From Thermobifida fusca NBRC 14071 = JCM 3263 (GTDB lineage Bacteria > Actinomycetota > Actinomycetes > Streptosporangiales > Streptosporangiaceae), in the NCBI RefSeq assembly GCF_001592045.1, contig NZ_BCWB01000012.1, positions 1-44,686 of the forward strand: a stretch of 44,686 bases of DNA, read 5' to 3'. How positions within the stretch are numbered: the stretch's first letter is position 1; every line of letters begins with the position of its first letter. Below, piece after piece: positions 8,212 to 15,840 of the stretch. Made by a program: the position numbers and the translations under genes. The notes beneath the pieces were generated by a model. It did not search any database and was not told the DNA's origin. It was given only the letters and a program-made list of their open reading frames with translations.

Positions 8212-8631
8212 CACCTTAAAGCCCGGTCTTATCCCTTTTCTTCACATCTGCGCACACAGAATTGTTCCGCGACACGGAATTCCCTGCCAGAGTCATCCGG
8301 ATAAGTCGTCTCTGAGAAATCGGTGTCGGCCAGGGCCGCTGCACTGTCGCCGGACGTGCCTGCCCGCCGAGACACCTCGGCTCGACGGGCACCCCACCAG
8401 GGGGCCTTGTCCGTGGATGCCCTGGATACTCTGGACGTGGCACAGGCTTGCCGTTCCCTGGCTCAGGCTGTGACCGCGGCACTGGTCAGCTCTGCTGCAC
8501 CCCACGTGCCGAGGGATGCCCGGTCGGTGCTGGACGATTGCGCAGAGAAGCCGACCGTCGCTCGGCGTTACGGGACCCCGGTGCCGCTGGCAGGGAAAGC
8601 GGGCACAGAGCGCCTCGCGGCGCTGCCGTGC
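8212..8631. other. Gap without a recognisable gene
   Basis: About 420 bp. One + strand open frame (8323-8721) crosses it but runs into the 3' end of the convergent membrane-protein gene, has no ribosome site and resembles nothing. I see no RNA gene or repeat. Confidence 0.4.
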
Positions 8632-9603
8632 TTACGCCACTTTCCGGTACCGGGAAGCGCCGATCGTGCCGCGGAGTTCCGCGCGTTCGACATCGGTCGC
8701 CGCGCCGATGTACCCGGCTAGCTCAACCAGGTCCTCTTGGCTGGCCCCTTCCCAGACGACCTGTACCCGGGTGGAGATGTCGAGGGGGATGTGGAGGACT
8801 GGACCGCTGAACGGGTCGCTGAGCACGGTGAAGCCGTCGTATTCGATGACCTGGTAGATCCTGTGGTCGTCAGGCTGCCCCTTGTACCGCCCGTTCGTCT
8901 CCTCAGGACGGTACACGTAGAGCTGGATCGGCTGGGCGCTCGCCTTCTTGACGTGCCGGTATTCCACGAGGACGTCTTGCTGCTCCGGGTGGGGCTCCAC
9001 GCTGGTGAGCGTCCAGTCGGGGTGGCGGAGCACCGGGATGGCGGAATACCGGTCGTATTCAGCGCGCAGCACAGTCTGCGTCACCTGGCTCTCCGTGACA
9101 ACCCCGCCGATGAGGGTGGCGAACGTGATCCCGGTGAGGATCATCGGCACTGTCCTGCGCTTGTGCAGGCTGGCAGCCACCAGGCAGACCACCACCCCGC
9201 AGGCCGCGGAAAGCCCTGTCGTCCACCACACGCTGAGGACCGTGCCGTACACCGCGGCCCGCACGATCGCATATCCCAGGGGGACGACCAGCGCGAAGGT
9301 GGTGAACACGGCGCTTCGCGGCACGCCGAGGCTGTGCAGGGTCTGGCGCAGCACTCCCCACAGCCCGATGAGGGCCAGGAGTCCCGCAAGCCCAAGGGCG
9401 ATGACGGCTCCAGGGGCTAACGGGAAAGAGTCGTCCGGCCATAACAGTTCAACCGGCGCGAAGACGGTGGTGAGCGCCGCCACCGCCATCACTGCGGAGG
9501 CGAGTGCGAACACAAGGGCACCTACCGTGCGCCGCCACCACACCGGCGGGTGCTTCGTGGCGCTTCGGTCAGCGACAGGGGCGGGGGATGGAGAAACAGT
9601 CAT
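8632..9603 (-). CDS. Five-TM membrane protein, unknown, under a CelR-type operator
   Basis: This is a 323-residue protein. Hydrophobic segments at roughly 26-50, 62-84, 98-120, 126-146 and 151-170 give five membrane helices, followed by a soluble C-terminal domain of about 150 residues beginning near ESQVTQTVLRAEYDRYS. I do not recognise the family. The open frame extends to 10116, but ATG 9603 is the natural start because everything upstream is low complexity and the operator and -10 box lie there. The 14-bp CelR cellulase operator sits 23 bp before the start, so expression may respond to cellobiose. Export, sensing or cell-surface roles are all open. Confidence 0.72.
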   Translation of the reverse strand: MTVSPSPAPVADRSATKHPPVWWRRTVGALVFALASAVMAVAALTTVFAPVELLWPDDSFPLAPGAVIALGLAGLLALIGLWGVLRQTLHSLGVPRSAVFTTFALVVPLGYAIVRAAVYGTVLSVWWTTGLSAACGVVVCLVAASLHKRRTVPMILTGITFATLIGGVVTESQVTQTVLRAEYDRYSAIPVLRHPDWTLTSVEPHPEQQDVLVEYRHVKKASAQPIQLYVYRPEETNGRYKGQPDDHRIYQVIEYDGFTVLSDPFSGPVLHIPLDISTRVQVVWEGASQEDLVELAGYIGAATDVERAELRGTIGASRYRKVA

Positions 9604-10097
9604 GGTCGGTGGTCCAATCACTCTTTGGGAGCGCTCCCACAATGTAGACCATTTCTCTCGGAAATAATGCGCTGTTACTCCATCCCCAGGTGTGATGTTT
9701 CCGGCAGCCCCGCCGCGGATCCGCAGTACCACCGCACCAATCTGGTGCGTATCCCCACAATGGCGTGCGACGTACCGGACCCCAGAATTCCTCGACGTGG
9801 CGGTGAGTGCGCGCTGTCCGACCCCTGCACGCCGGAAATCCCGCGCGGGCAGCGCACCCGTCAGGTGTGCCGGACATGGCCGCCGCCGGCGGTTTCCAGC
9901 GCGTGACCGCGTTTTCCTCTTCTTCCGCTTCCGGACTACCCAGGCCGACGGAGACCCGCTTTTATCCCCGAGAATCGTAGGAGCTTTCGGCCGTCTCCTC
10001 AGGTTCTGATCACTTCGGATACCACGAAATCCCCATTGTTGCATGGGAAGGCAATTCTCTGCCGGGCAGGGGTGTTCCATGGGCGTAGTCTCACCCC
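9604..10097. other. Divergent regulatory region
   Basis: This gap of about 490 bp lies between the five-TM gene (-) and the DinB-like gene (+). It holds the CelR-type operator and a -10 box near the left edge and a possible TAGTCT -10 box (10086-10091) seven bases before ATG 10098, suggesting that the DinB-like transcript is leaderless. The middle 400 bp show no gene. Confidence 0.45.
9626..9639 (-). promoter_or_regulatory. CelR-type operator, perfect 14-bp palindrome
   Basis: TGGGAGCGCTCCCA is a perfect palindrome and identical to the inverted repeat bound by CelR, the LacI-family repressor of Thermobifida fusca cellulase genes, released by cellobiose (established knowledge). On the - strand a TACATT -10 box (9646-9641) lies two bases upstream, so the operator covers the expected transcription start of the five-TM gene. 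That position suits repression. Confidence 0.85.
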
Positions 10098-10604
10098 ATG
10101 ACCGGTACTGCCCCACGCGGCGATGTGCGCCCGCCGACCATCCACGCCGATGAGAAGACCACCCTGCTCGCTTTTCTCGACTATCTACGGGAATCGATCA
10201 CCGCGAAATTAGCGGGACTGTCGGACGAGCAGGCCCGCACCCCTGGAGTGCCGTCCGGCACCAGCTTGCTGTGGCTGATCAAACATCTCACCGCGGTAGA
10301 GCACGACTGGGTCATGTGGGCTTACCGCGGTGAGACAGGTCCACGACGGGAACGTCAGGTGCGGATCACCGCGGACGACACCGTGGCCCAAGCGGTGGCC
10401 GCGTATCGGGAGATGGCGCAGCGCACTACGGAGATCGCATTGGCCTGTGACGACCTCCACCGTCCCGGCGTGCGGTCGCTGCGCGAGCACGGCCCCGCGC
10501 CCTCGCTGCGCTGGGTGCTGGTGCACCTGGTAGAGGAGACGGCCCGCCACGCCGGGCACGCTGACATCCTCCGCGAGCAGATCGACGGCGCGGTTGGCCG
10601 CTGA
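10098..10604 (+). CDS. DinB/DUF664-family protein
   Basis: This 168-residue four-helix-bundle protein of the DinB superfamily has the expected metal-binding histidines: His63 and/or His69 in IKHLTAVEHDW, and His151/His154 in RHAGHADILRE near the C-terminus. Members include mycothiol- or bacillithiol-dependent transferases and many uncharacterised proteins. The genes near it give no pathway. A TAGTCT box seven bases before the ATG suggests a leaderless mRNA. Confidence 0.83.
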   Translation: MTGTAPRGDVRPPTIHADEKTTLLAFLDYLRESITAKLAGLSDEQARTPGVPSGTSLLWLIKHLTAVEHDWVMWAYRGETGPRRERQVRITADDTVAQAVAAYREMAQRTTEIALACDDLHRPGVRSLREHGPAPSLRWVLVHLVEETARHAGHADILREQIDGAVGR

Positions 10605-10664
10605 GACAGCGCGGCCTACCGTCCTGCTCGGAACGCAGCGCCCCGAGGTGGCGAGCCTGCTGGC

Positions 10665-10694
10665 GCGGGCCGTGACCGGCACTCCACGGCCCGC
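10665..10694. terminator. Bidirectional hairpin between convergent genes
   Basis: GCGGGCCGTG, a ten-base loop and CACGGCCCGC form a perfect 10-bp stem between the stop codons of the DinB-like gene (+) and the DUF574 gene (-). Confidence 0.6.
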
Positions 10695-10706
10695 TGCCGG
10701 CCGACG

Positions 10707-11558
10707 TCAGGGTTTGCGGAGCACGCCGCCGAGCTCCCAGATCTTCTTGGTCTCAGAGGAGCGGCCGACGTAGGGGCGCAGCGGCTCGGGGACGGGGCTG
10801 AGCGGCGGCTGGTTGGGGTCGGGCCGCCATTGGGCGACGTCGACGATGCCGGGCTCGACGGGCTCCAGACCGGCGACGAACGCGTGCAGCTCCGCGGGGC
10901 GGCGCACCCGCCCCCACGGCCCCAGGGCGAGCATCTCTGCGGTGAAGGCGTCCCCCGCAGCCACATCGTCGCTGCACAGATGGGAGATAGCGAGATAGCT
11001 GCCGGACGGCACCGCGTCGAGCATGGTCCGCAGCGCACCCCCCGGGTCGGCACTGTCCGGCAGACAGTGCAGGACCGAGAAGTACAGCAGACCGACCGGC
11101 TGGTCGAAGTCGATGAGGGCCCGCAGGTCCTCGCTGGCGAGGATCTCCTCGGGACGCGCCATGTCCGCCGTGATCACCGTGGTGTTGCCGTCTCCGGCGA
11201 GCAGCGCACGCCCGTGCGCCAACACGATCGGGTCGATGTCGACGTACACGACCCGGGCGTCCGGTTGGAACTGCTGGGCGACCTCGTGCACGTTGTTCTT
11301 TGTGGGCATGCCGCTGCCCATGTCGATGAACTGGCGGATTCCGGCCTCGCGCGCCAGGTAGCGCACCGCGCGGTAGAGGAAGAGGCGGTTCTCCCGCGCG
11401 ACGTCGAGCATTTCGGGCGAGACCTGGACCAGAGCGAGCGCCGCCTGGCGGTCGACCTCGAAATTGTCCTTACCCCCCATCCCATAGTCGTAGATTCGGG
11501 CGACGGTGGGCTGATCGGTACGGATTTCCGGAGACATCGGACGGGTCGGTCCGGACAC
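10707..11558 (-). CDS. SAM-dependent methyltransferase, DUF574 family
   Basis: This protein of about 283 residues carries the DUF574 signatures: ARIYDYGMGGKDNFEVDR (20-37), a SAM-binding IDMGSGMPT motif (78-86) and YVDIDPIVLAHGRALL. The family is abundant in actinomycetes and its substrates are unknown. I place the start at GTG 11558 because AGGAG ends ten bases upstream. ATG 11537, eight residues later, is an alternative, and the frame is open to 11645. It is alone on the - strand. Confidence 0.86.
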   Translation of the reverse strand: MSGPTRPMSPEIRTDQPTVARIYDYGMGGKDNFEVDRQAALALVQVSPEMLDVARENRLFLYRAVRYLAREAGIRQFIDMGSGMPTKNNVHEVAQQFQPDARVVYVDIDPIVLAHGRALLAGDGNTTVITADMARPEEILASEDLRALIDFDQPVGLLYFSVLHCLPDSADPGGALRTMLDAVPSGSYLAISHLCSDDVAAGDAFTAEMLALGPWGRVRRPAELHAFVAGLEPVEPGIVDVAQWRPDPNQPPLSPVPEPLRPYVGRSSETKKIWELGGVLRKP

Positions 11559-11891
11559 CTGACGCACACTCCTCACGGGATTTCGCTCATTGCCGTCGTG
11601 ACGATAGTAATCGTTAGAGCAAGAATTTACCGATCTTTGACGCAATTAATTTCATATTTCAACCGTCATCGCCGCAGCACGCTCGTTTCCCGTGGTCACG
11701 ACGCCCGCAACCCATTTCCTCATAAGGAATCGAAATGTCGCACTTATGACTTTCTGCCGGTTTTTAGTCCTGGGCTTCGCAGAGATTCCTGCGCTGAGCA
11801 GACACCGCCCCTCCACCAGCACCAGGCGTCTCGCCATGATCATTGTTGCTCGCACGCCGCAAAAAGAACCCGCAAAACCCCTCTTTTCGGA
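11559..11891. other. AT-richer intergenic region
   Basis: About 330 bp between two - strand genes. It is markedly richer in A/T than its surroundings (11580-11760), consistent with the promoter of the DUF574 gene. No gene, repeat or RNA was seen. Confidence 0.4.
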
Positions 11892-11907
11892 CAGCACCTT
11901 GGTGCTG
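11892..11907 (-). terminator. Short hairpin after the zinc-ribbon gene
   Basis: CAGCACC, a two-base loop and GGTGCTG lie directly after the stop at 11910 on the - strand, followed by A/T-rich DNA. Confidence 0.45.
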
Positions 11908-11909
11908 GC

Positions 11910-12824
11910 TCAGCGCAGCGCAGACTCGTATTCCCTGCGGGTGTAGGTCTCAGACGTGCGGGTGCCCCGGACACTGCAGGAGACGCTCAGATACTCCGCC
12001 GCATCCTCGCCATGGTCAAGGAAAACCAGGTCTGGCCTTTCCTCCTTCGGCACGTTGAGCATGAAAACGGCGCTCGTCCGGTCGAGGAGGCCGTCCCACC
12101 GGGTCACCGCAGCGGGTGCAGGCAGGGAGGACAAGCGGACCGTTCCCGGACAGGTCTTCCGGACCAGGGCGAGGGTTTCCGGAGTGTCCATCATGAGGGG
12201 CGCCCGGTCACAGAAGCGGGCCCACTCCCCCGCGCTCGCGCACTCCCCCGGCCTTTCCTCAGTCGGCTTGCTCTCGTCATGCACCGGGGGTGCACTGTCT
12301 AGCCCGGACGGCCGGGGACCGAACTCCTCGCGCAGAGTCACCCGTCCCATGTACCGGCTGTAGTAGGAGCCGGAGTAGTGGGTGCCGACCACGGCAAGGT
12401 CGAAACGGCCGGGCAGGTACTTCCACAGTGCCCAGAGGACCCCTTCGAACTGCTCCTTCCAGTCCGCGGGGATGCTGCCGCCCAGGTCGTCCTCCACCGA
12501 CACCGAGGCGTAGACCACCGTGCCTTCCGCCTCGTCCTCGTAGACGAGGACAAAGGGATCGAGCGAACTCCCTTGTCCCTCGAACTCTTCGAGGAACACT
12601 GCGACGTCAGTGGGGCGGGTGGGGCGCGGGCCGTACTGGACGGCGAGGAAACCGAGGATGAGCAGGAGCACCAGGCTGAGCACTCCCCCGATCACCAGCC
12701 AGGCAGCCTTACGCGAGGCGTGGGGAGCCGGCGTCTGCGGTGGGACGGCGGCAGGCCCCAGGGGAAGACCGCAGTGGCTGCAGAACGGACCGCGGACAGG
12801 TGCAGTGCAGCGGGGACAGTTCAT
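11910..12824 (-). CDS. Zinc-ribbon membrane protein, unknown
   Basis: This 304-residue protein starts with a zinc ribbon (Cys3-x2-Cys6 and Cys15-x2-Cys18, pattern CPRC...CSHCG), a Pro/Ala linker, and one membrane helix at about 43-66. The remaining 235 residues should face the outside and show no motif I recognise; four cysteines occur there. The arrangement of a cytoplasmic ribbon, single helix and extracellular domain is common in uncharacterised actinobacterial proteins. ATG 12824 is chosen over 12836 because GAGGA lies just upstream and the ribbon starts right after it. It is monocistronic, with a hairpin after the stop. Confidence 0.78.
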   Translation of the reverse strand: MNCPRCTAPVRGPFCSHCGLPLGPAAVPPQTPAPHASRKAAWLVIGGVLSLVLLLILGFLAVQYGPRPTRPTDVAVFLEEFEGQGSSLDPFVLVYEDEAEGTVVYASVSVEDDLGGSIPADWKEQFEGVLWALWKYLPGRFDLAVVGTHYSGSYYSRYMGRVTLREEFGPRPSGLDSAPPVHDESKPTEERPGECASAGEWARFCDRAPLMMDTPETLALVRKTCPGTVRLSSLPAPAAVTRWDGLLDRTSAVFMLNVPKEERPDLVFLDHGEDAAEYLSVSCSVRGTRTSETYTRREYESALR

Positions 12825-13328
12825 GGCATTCCTCAACGGTGGGGGATGGATACCGCAAGGCTCGAGGCCCTCAGCCGAGAAGCCCGCAACCCGAAGAGCG
12901 TGTGACGATTACACCACGACAAAACTATGTTTGCAAAGTTTTCGCTGATTAAGTGAAGCCATGTTAACTCTCGGTAGAGTGTCCTGGGCTGCCCGCCTTT
13001 GACCGCTCAGCGCCGAGAGGCGGCGCAGTCGACAGCAACGGGCTATCGCCACACCGCCAGCAGGTGCCCCCTGGGAAACGGAGTCTTGTTCCTACGACCG
13101 GCACGGTTGACCATCGCGCCTGCACAGGGCGTGACCGGCTAGTGGGACAAAGGGGTGCGGCGGTGGCGGGACAAGTCCGTGCCGCCACACCTGGAGTCCG
13201 GGTTCGCTATCGAAAGTGCCTGGCTGCGGGCAGGCCGAGACCGCCGGGCTCACCTGGTCGAGGAGCTGGACGAACAAGCCTGAGAGGCATCTGCTGATAC
13301 AGCAGTGGATGCTCTTGAGCCTTCCCGG
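12825..13328. other. Gap with one possible gene remnant
   Basis: About 500 bp. The only protein-like stretch is on the + strand at 13155-13283 (42 codons from GTG, stop TGA), reading VRRWRDKSVPPHLESG at its start. The frame continues upstream across a TAG at 13140, so it could be the 3' end of a broken gene. I do not recognise it. The DNA near 12900-12970 is A/T-rich and may hold the zinc-ribbon gene promoter. Confidence 0.35.
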
Positions 13329-13599
13329 CTACAACCGGTCGTTCTTGACACTTGCGAGGAAGGCGACCCATTCAGCCTGGATGAAACCCAGGTGACCGAG
13401 GTGTCGGTTCTGAATGTCACGCACCAGGACTGACTCGGGAGTCCCAGCGACCTCAACGCAGTTGCCGCCGGTCTGGTTGCTGTGACTGGACTTGCGCCAG
13501 GAAATGGCGACCTCGACGCAAGCTCCCGCGTTACCGCCGCTGCAGCTGGATTTACGCCAGTCAAGGCTCTTGATCGCGAGAGTTCTCCTCTCGCTTCAT
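13329..13599 (-). pseudogene. DUF397 protein with duplicated motif, start disrupted
   Basis: The reading frame ending at 13329 carries two DUF397 units: DWRKSSCSGGNAGACVEVA and SWRKSSHSNQTGGNCVEVA, then SVLVRDIQNRHLG and EWVAFLASVKN. DUF397 proteins usually partner a DUF5753/XRE regulator, here just upstream. This frame contains no ATG, GTG or TTG before the first unit; an in-frame TGA lies at its head. The ATG expected at 13599, overlapping the regulator's stop (ATGA), instead reads only 12 codons to a TGA. A one-base shift would join it to the DUF397 frame. It is therefore probably frameshifted like its neighbour. Confidence 0.6.
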
Positions 13600-14393
13600 G
13601 AAGGATCTTGAGGGGGTTCACGTCGAGGCAAGGCCTCCGCCTGCAGCGCACCGAAGATAGTGTTGCATCGCTGTATATCTTCAAGTGTGCCAGTGACAAA
13701 TTCCCCATCATGTGCTCTGCATGAGCTAGTGGTGAGCGATCCGAGAACGCCATGATGCGAAACGGTCCGGACAGTCCGGGATGGGATACCAGACGTCCTG
13801 GGGAATCACTTGGAACTTGATTCGGTCCTCGTCCACCAATTTCGCTATATGGTGAAGTTGGTCTCGCATAATCTCTGGCGTTCCGAAACGGCGGCGGAGG
13901 ACGACTTCGTCCACAACGAACCACAGTAGCGGCCTGTCAGGTCCCTCAACTACTTTACTTCATGCCGTTTGACGCGAGCTTCCGCAAGCCGATCGATCTC
14001 GTCTTTCCCCGCAATAGGACGCCCTTCACGCATGACCACTCGCGCGTAGTCCTCTGTCTGGAGAAGTCCAGGGATGAGGACCGTTTGGTACTCGCGGAGC
14101 TCGGTTGCTACCCGCTCCAAAGCGATGATGCCAGCAAACCAGTCAGGCGCTCCTTCCCGGCTTGCAAGGCTGATCCACAGCCGGGTGAAGGAGCTTCCTG
14201 TGTTGTAGACAGCGTCCAGTTTTCCGCAAAATCCTTTGTGGGAAGTCGTGTTCCCCACTCAATAGCACTGAACATCGACGGAGAAACATTTTTTCGCCTT
14301 GGCCACCTCAGCCTGCGAAAGCCCAGATAGTTGCCTGAATCTTCACAGCTCGACCCCAAACCGAATCCGCACCGGGTGTTGGGTGTCCACCAT
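13596..14393 (-). pseudogene. Decayed XRE-family regulator with DUF5753
   Basis: Pieces of one helix-turn-helix/DUF5753 protein lie in order across all three - strand frames. MVDTQHPVRIRFGVEL ends at an in-frame TGA, then GLSQAEVAKA, a shift at an A-run, VSPSMFSAIEWGTRLPTK, a shift at another A-run, then WFAGIIALERVATELREY and PGLLQTEDYARVVMREGR. A further shift at HEVK, then WFVVDEVVLRRRFGTPEIM, a shift after QDVWY, HPGLSGPFRIMAFSD, a shift at a G-run, and GTLEDIQRCNTIFGAL to the stop. That makes one nonsense change and about five frameshifts, so the gene is inactive. These regulators often control secondary metabolism or development in actinomycetes. Confidence 0.85.
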
Positions 14394-14605
14394 GCTCTAC
14401 ATCTCAACACAAACCAACTGGATCCACTATTGAAATCGACTAAAACTCCAAATGAGTGGACCCTATAGAAAAGGGTTCTTCGCGGTGAGGCTGTCCCCCG
14501 GCCAGCCCGCCCCTCGCAGCGCCCGACCCGCACTCACCTGTCCGCCGCGCTGGCTGCAGGGGACCACCCCCTGCGCGGCGCCCGACCAGTGGAGAAACCG
14601 CACCC

Positions 14606-14857
14606 ATGGACCACGACACCGCCCCCTCCGGCGAGGGGTTCGTGACCCTGTACGCCGGGCCGCTGGACGGCCTGGTGCTCACTGCCGCCCACCTGGACCG
14701 CATGGCCCAGGACCACGGCAGCGAACGCTACTTCCTGCTGACCAACCGCGGCGTCACCGGCCTCTACCAGGAGGTCGACGGCCGCTGGGTCTACGCCACC
14801 CCGCGCCTGCCGGCCGCCCCCGACCAGCCCACCGACCAGCCCGAGGAGCCCGCATGA
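14606..14857 (+). CDS. Small hypothetical protein, 83 aa
   Basis: This 83-residue acidic protein contains YAGPLDGLVL (near 18-27) and a C-terminal Pro-rich tail. The GPLDG pattern recurs in small uncharacterised actinobacterial proteins, but I cannot name a family. It starts at ATG 14606, with GGAG about 12 bases before, and its stop overlaps the next start (ATGA). Its codon use is almost entirely G/C-ending, like the downstream large genes and unlike the decayed regulator to its left. Confidence 0.6.
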   Translation: MDHDTAPSGEGFVTLYAGPLDGLVLTAAHLDRMAQDHGSERYFLLTNRGVTGLYQEVDGRWVYATPRLPAAPDQPTDQPEEPA

Positions 14858-15180
14858 CCCCCACCCCCAAGACCCCGGACGGGCAGGAGACCGACGAGGT
14901 CTACCGGGTGCGCGGCCAGCGGGTCTGGCGCGACGGCGCCGAGCTGTCCACCCGCCGCATCGAGGCCTTGGCCGCCCGCCTGGCCGCCGTGGCCCGCGCC
15001 CGCCGCGAGGCCGAACTGCGCGCCGCCTACCCCGTCGGCACCCGGGTGTGGCTGAGAGGCGACCCGACGCCCCGCACCGTCACCGGCTACACCGACTCCC
15101 CGGGCCTTCCGCCCTCGCTGCGTCTGTCCGGCCACACCATCGCCCGCCCCCGCCAGGTCACCCGCAACCCCCCGACCTGA
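14854..15180 (+). CDS. Small hypothetical protein, 108 aa
   Basis: This is a 108-residue basic protein. The middle (about 38-67) is a strongly predicted helix, with the segment RIEALAARLAAVARARREAE. The C-terminal half (VGTRVWLRGDPTPRTVTGY) looks like a small beta domain, comparable with SH3-like modules. No family is recognised. It is translationally coupled to the preceding gene through ATGA. Composition places it in the same transferred block. Confidence 0.6.
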   Translation: MTPTPKTPDGQETDEVYRVRGQRVWRDGAELSTRRIEALAARLAAVARARREAELRAAYPVGTRVWLRGDPTPRTVTGYTDSPGLPPSLRLSGHTIARPRQVTRNPPT

Positions 15181-15250
15181 CCCGGGCACACCACGACCTT
15201 CTTTCCGCCCGACGGCCGCCCGGCCGTCCCGACCCCCACGGAGCCGCACC

Positions 15251-15583
15251 ATGCCCGTGTCCGTTCCGCCGTCGCCGCCGCCCCGCCCCCGGATGCGCCC
15301 GCCGCGCCCCTGGGTGCCCGACGACCCGCCCGAGACCGTGCTGCCCGCCTGGATGTACGCCTGCCGGGAGCCGCACCCGCCGCACCGCGTGGTCCGCCCC
15401 GACGCTCCCCCGCCGTCGGAGCCGGTCCGGCCGCGGCGGTCCCGCGGCCGGCACGCCCGGCACCGGCGTGTCCGAGAGTGCTCTGCAGAGCAGCGGGAGC
15501 TGATCGTGCTGGCCGCGCTGCTCGGCGCGCTCCTCGGCGGGTACGCCTGCCTCGCCGTGACCGTCTCCGTCTGCCCCCTGTGA
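15251..15583 (+). CDS. Small Pro/Arg-rich membrane-anchored protein
   Basis: This 110-residue protein has a Pro/Arg-rich N-terminal 75 residues and a single hydrophobic helix near the C-terminus (LIVLAALLGALLGGYACLAV, about 84-103), so it may be a tail-anchored protein. ATG 15251 follows CGGAG at a suitable distance. The long frame and the membrane helix support a real gene, but low-complexity sequence in this composition can also be open by chance. It lies 70 bp after the previous gene. Confidence 0.48.
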   Translation: MPVSVPPSPPPRPRMRPPRPWVPDDPPETVLPAWMYACREPHPPHRVVRPDAPPPSEPVRPRRSRGRHARHRRVRECSAEQRELIVLAALLGALLGGYACLAVTVSVCPL

Positions 15584-15741
15584 ACAAGGGCGGGGAGCGG
15601 AGAGTGCGCCGCCGGGCCGGGACGCCCTCCCGGCCCGGCGGTGTTCTTCCTCCGCGACCTCGGAGAACCGGACACGGCGGCACGTTCCAGCCAGTCTGTG
15701 TACACCGAGCACCAAACAACAACAGACGAAACAGAATGGGA

Positions 15742-15771
15742 TTGACATAGTTTTCGTACATCATCTAAGTT
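15742..15771 (+). promoter_or_regulatory. Promoter of the helicase operon
   Basis: TTGACA (15742-15747), an 18-bp spacer and TAAGTT (15766-15771) form a good housekeeping promoter in an A/T-rich island of otherwise very G/C-rich DNA. It lies 70 bp before the start of the 1,135-residue gene and drives the two-gene operon. Confidence 0.6.
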
Positions 15772-15840
15772 CGCAGCAACGTAACTCCCCCGTTCCGGCC
15801 CCGCCCCCGCTCGCGTCCGCCCCCGCGTGTTGGAGCCCTC

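Noticed and set aside
8323-8721. A 132-codon + strand frame near the five-TM gene
   Set aside because: It overlaps the 3' end of a better-supported gene, and no ribosome site or homology pattern is visible.
9604-10116. Upstream extension of the five-TM protein to 494 residues
   Set aside because: The extension would cross the CelR-type operator and -10 box and encodes low-complexity sequence; ATG 9603 fits better.
13155-13283. A 42-codon + strand frame
   Set aside because: Too short and unrecognised to call a gene; mentioned as a possible remnant in the gap entry only.
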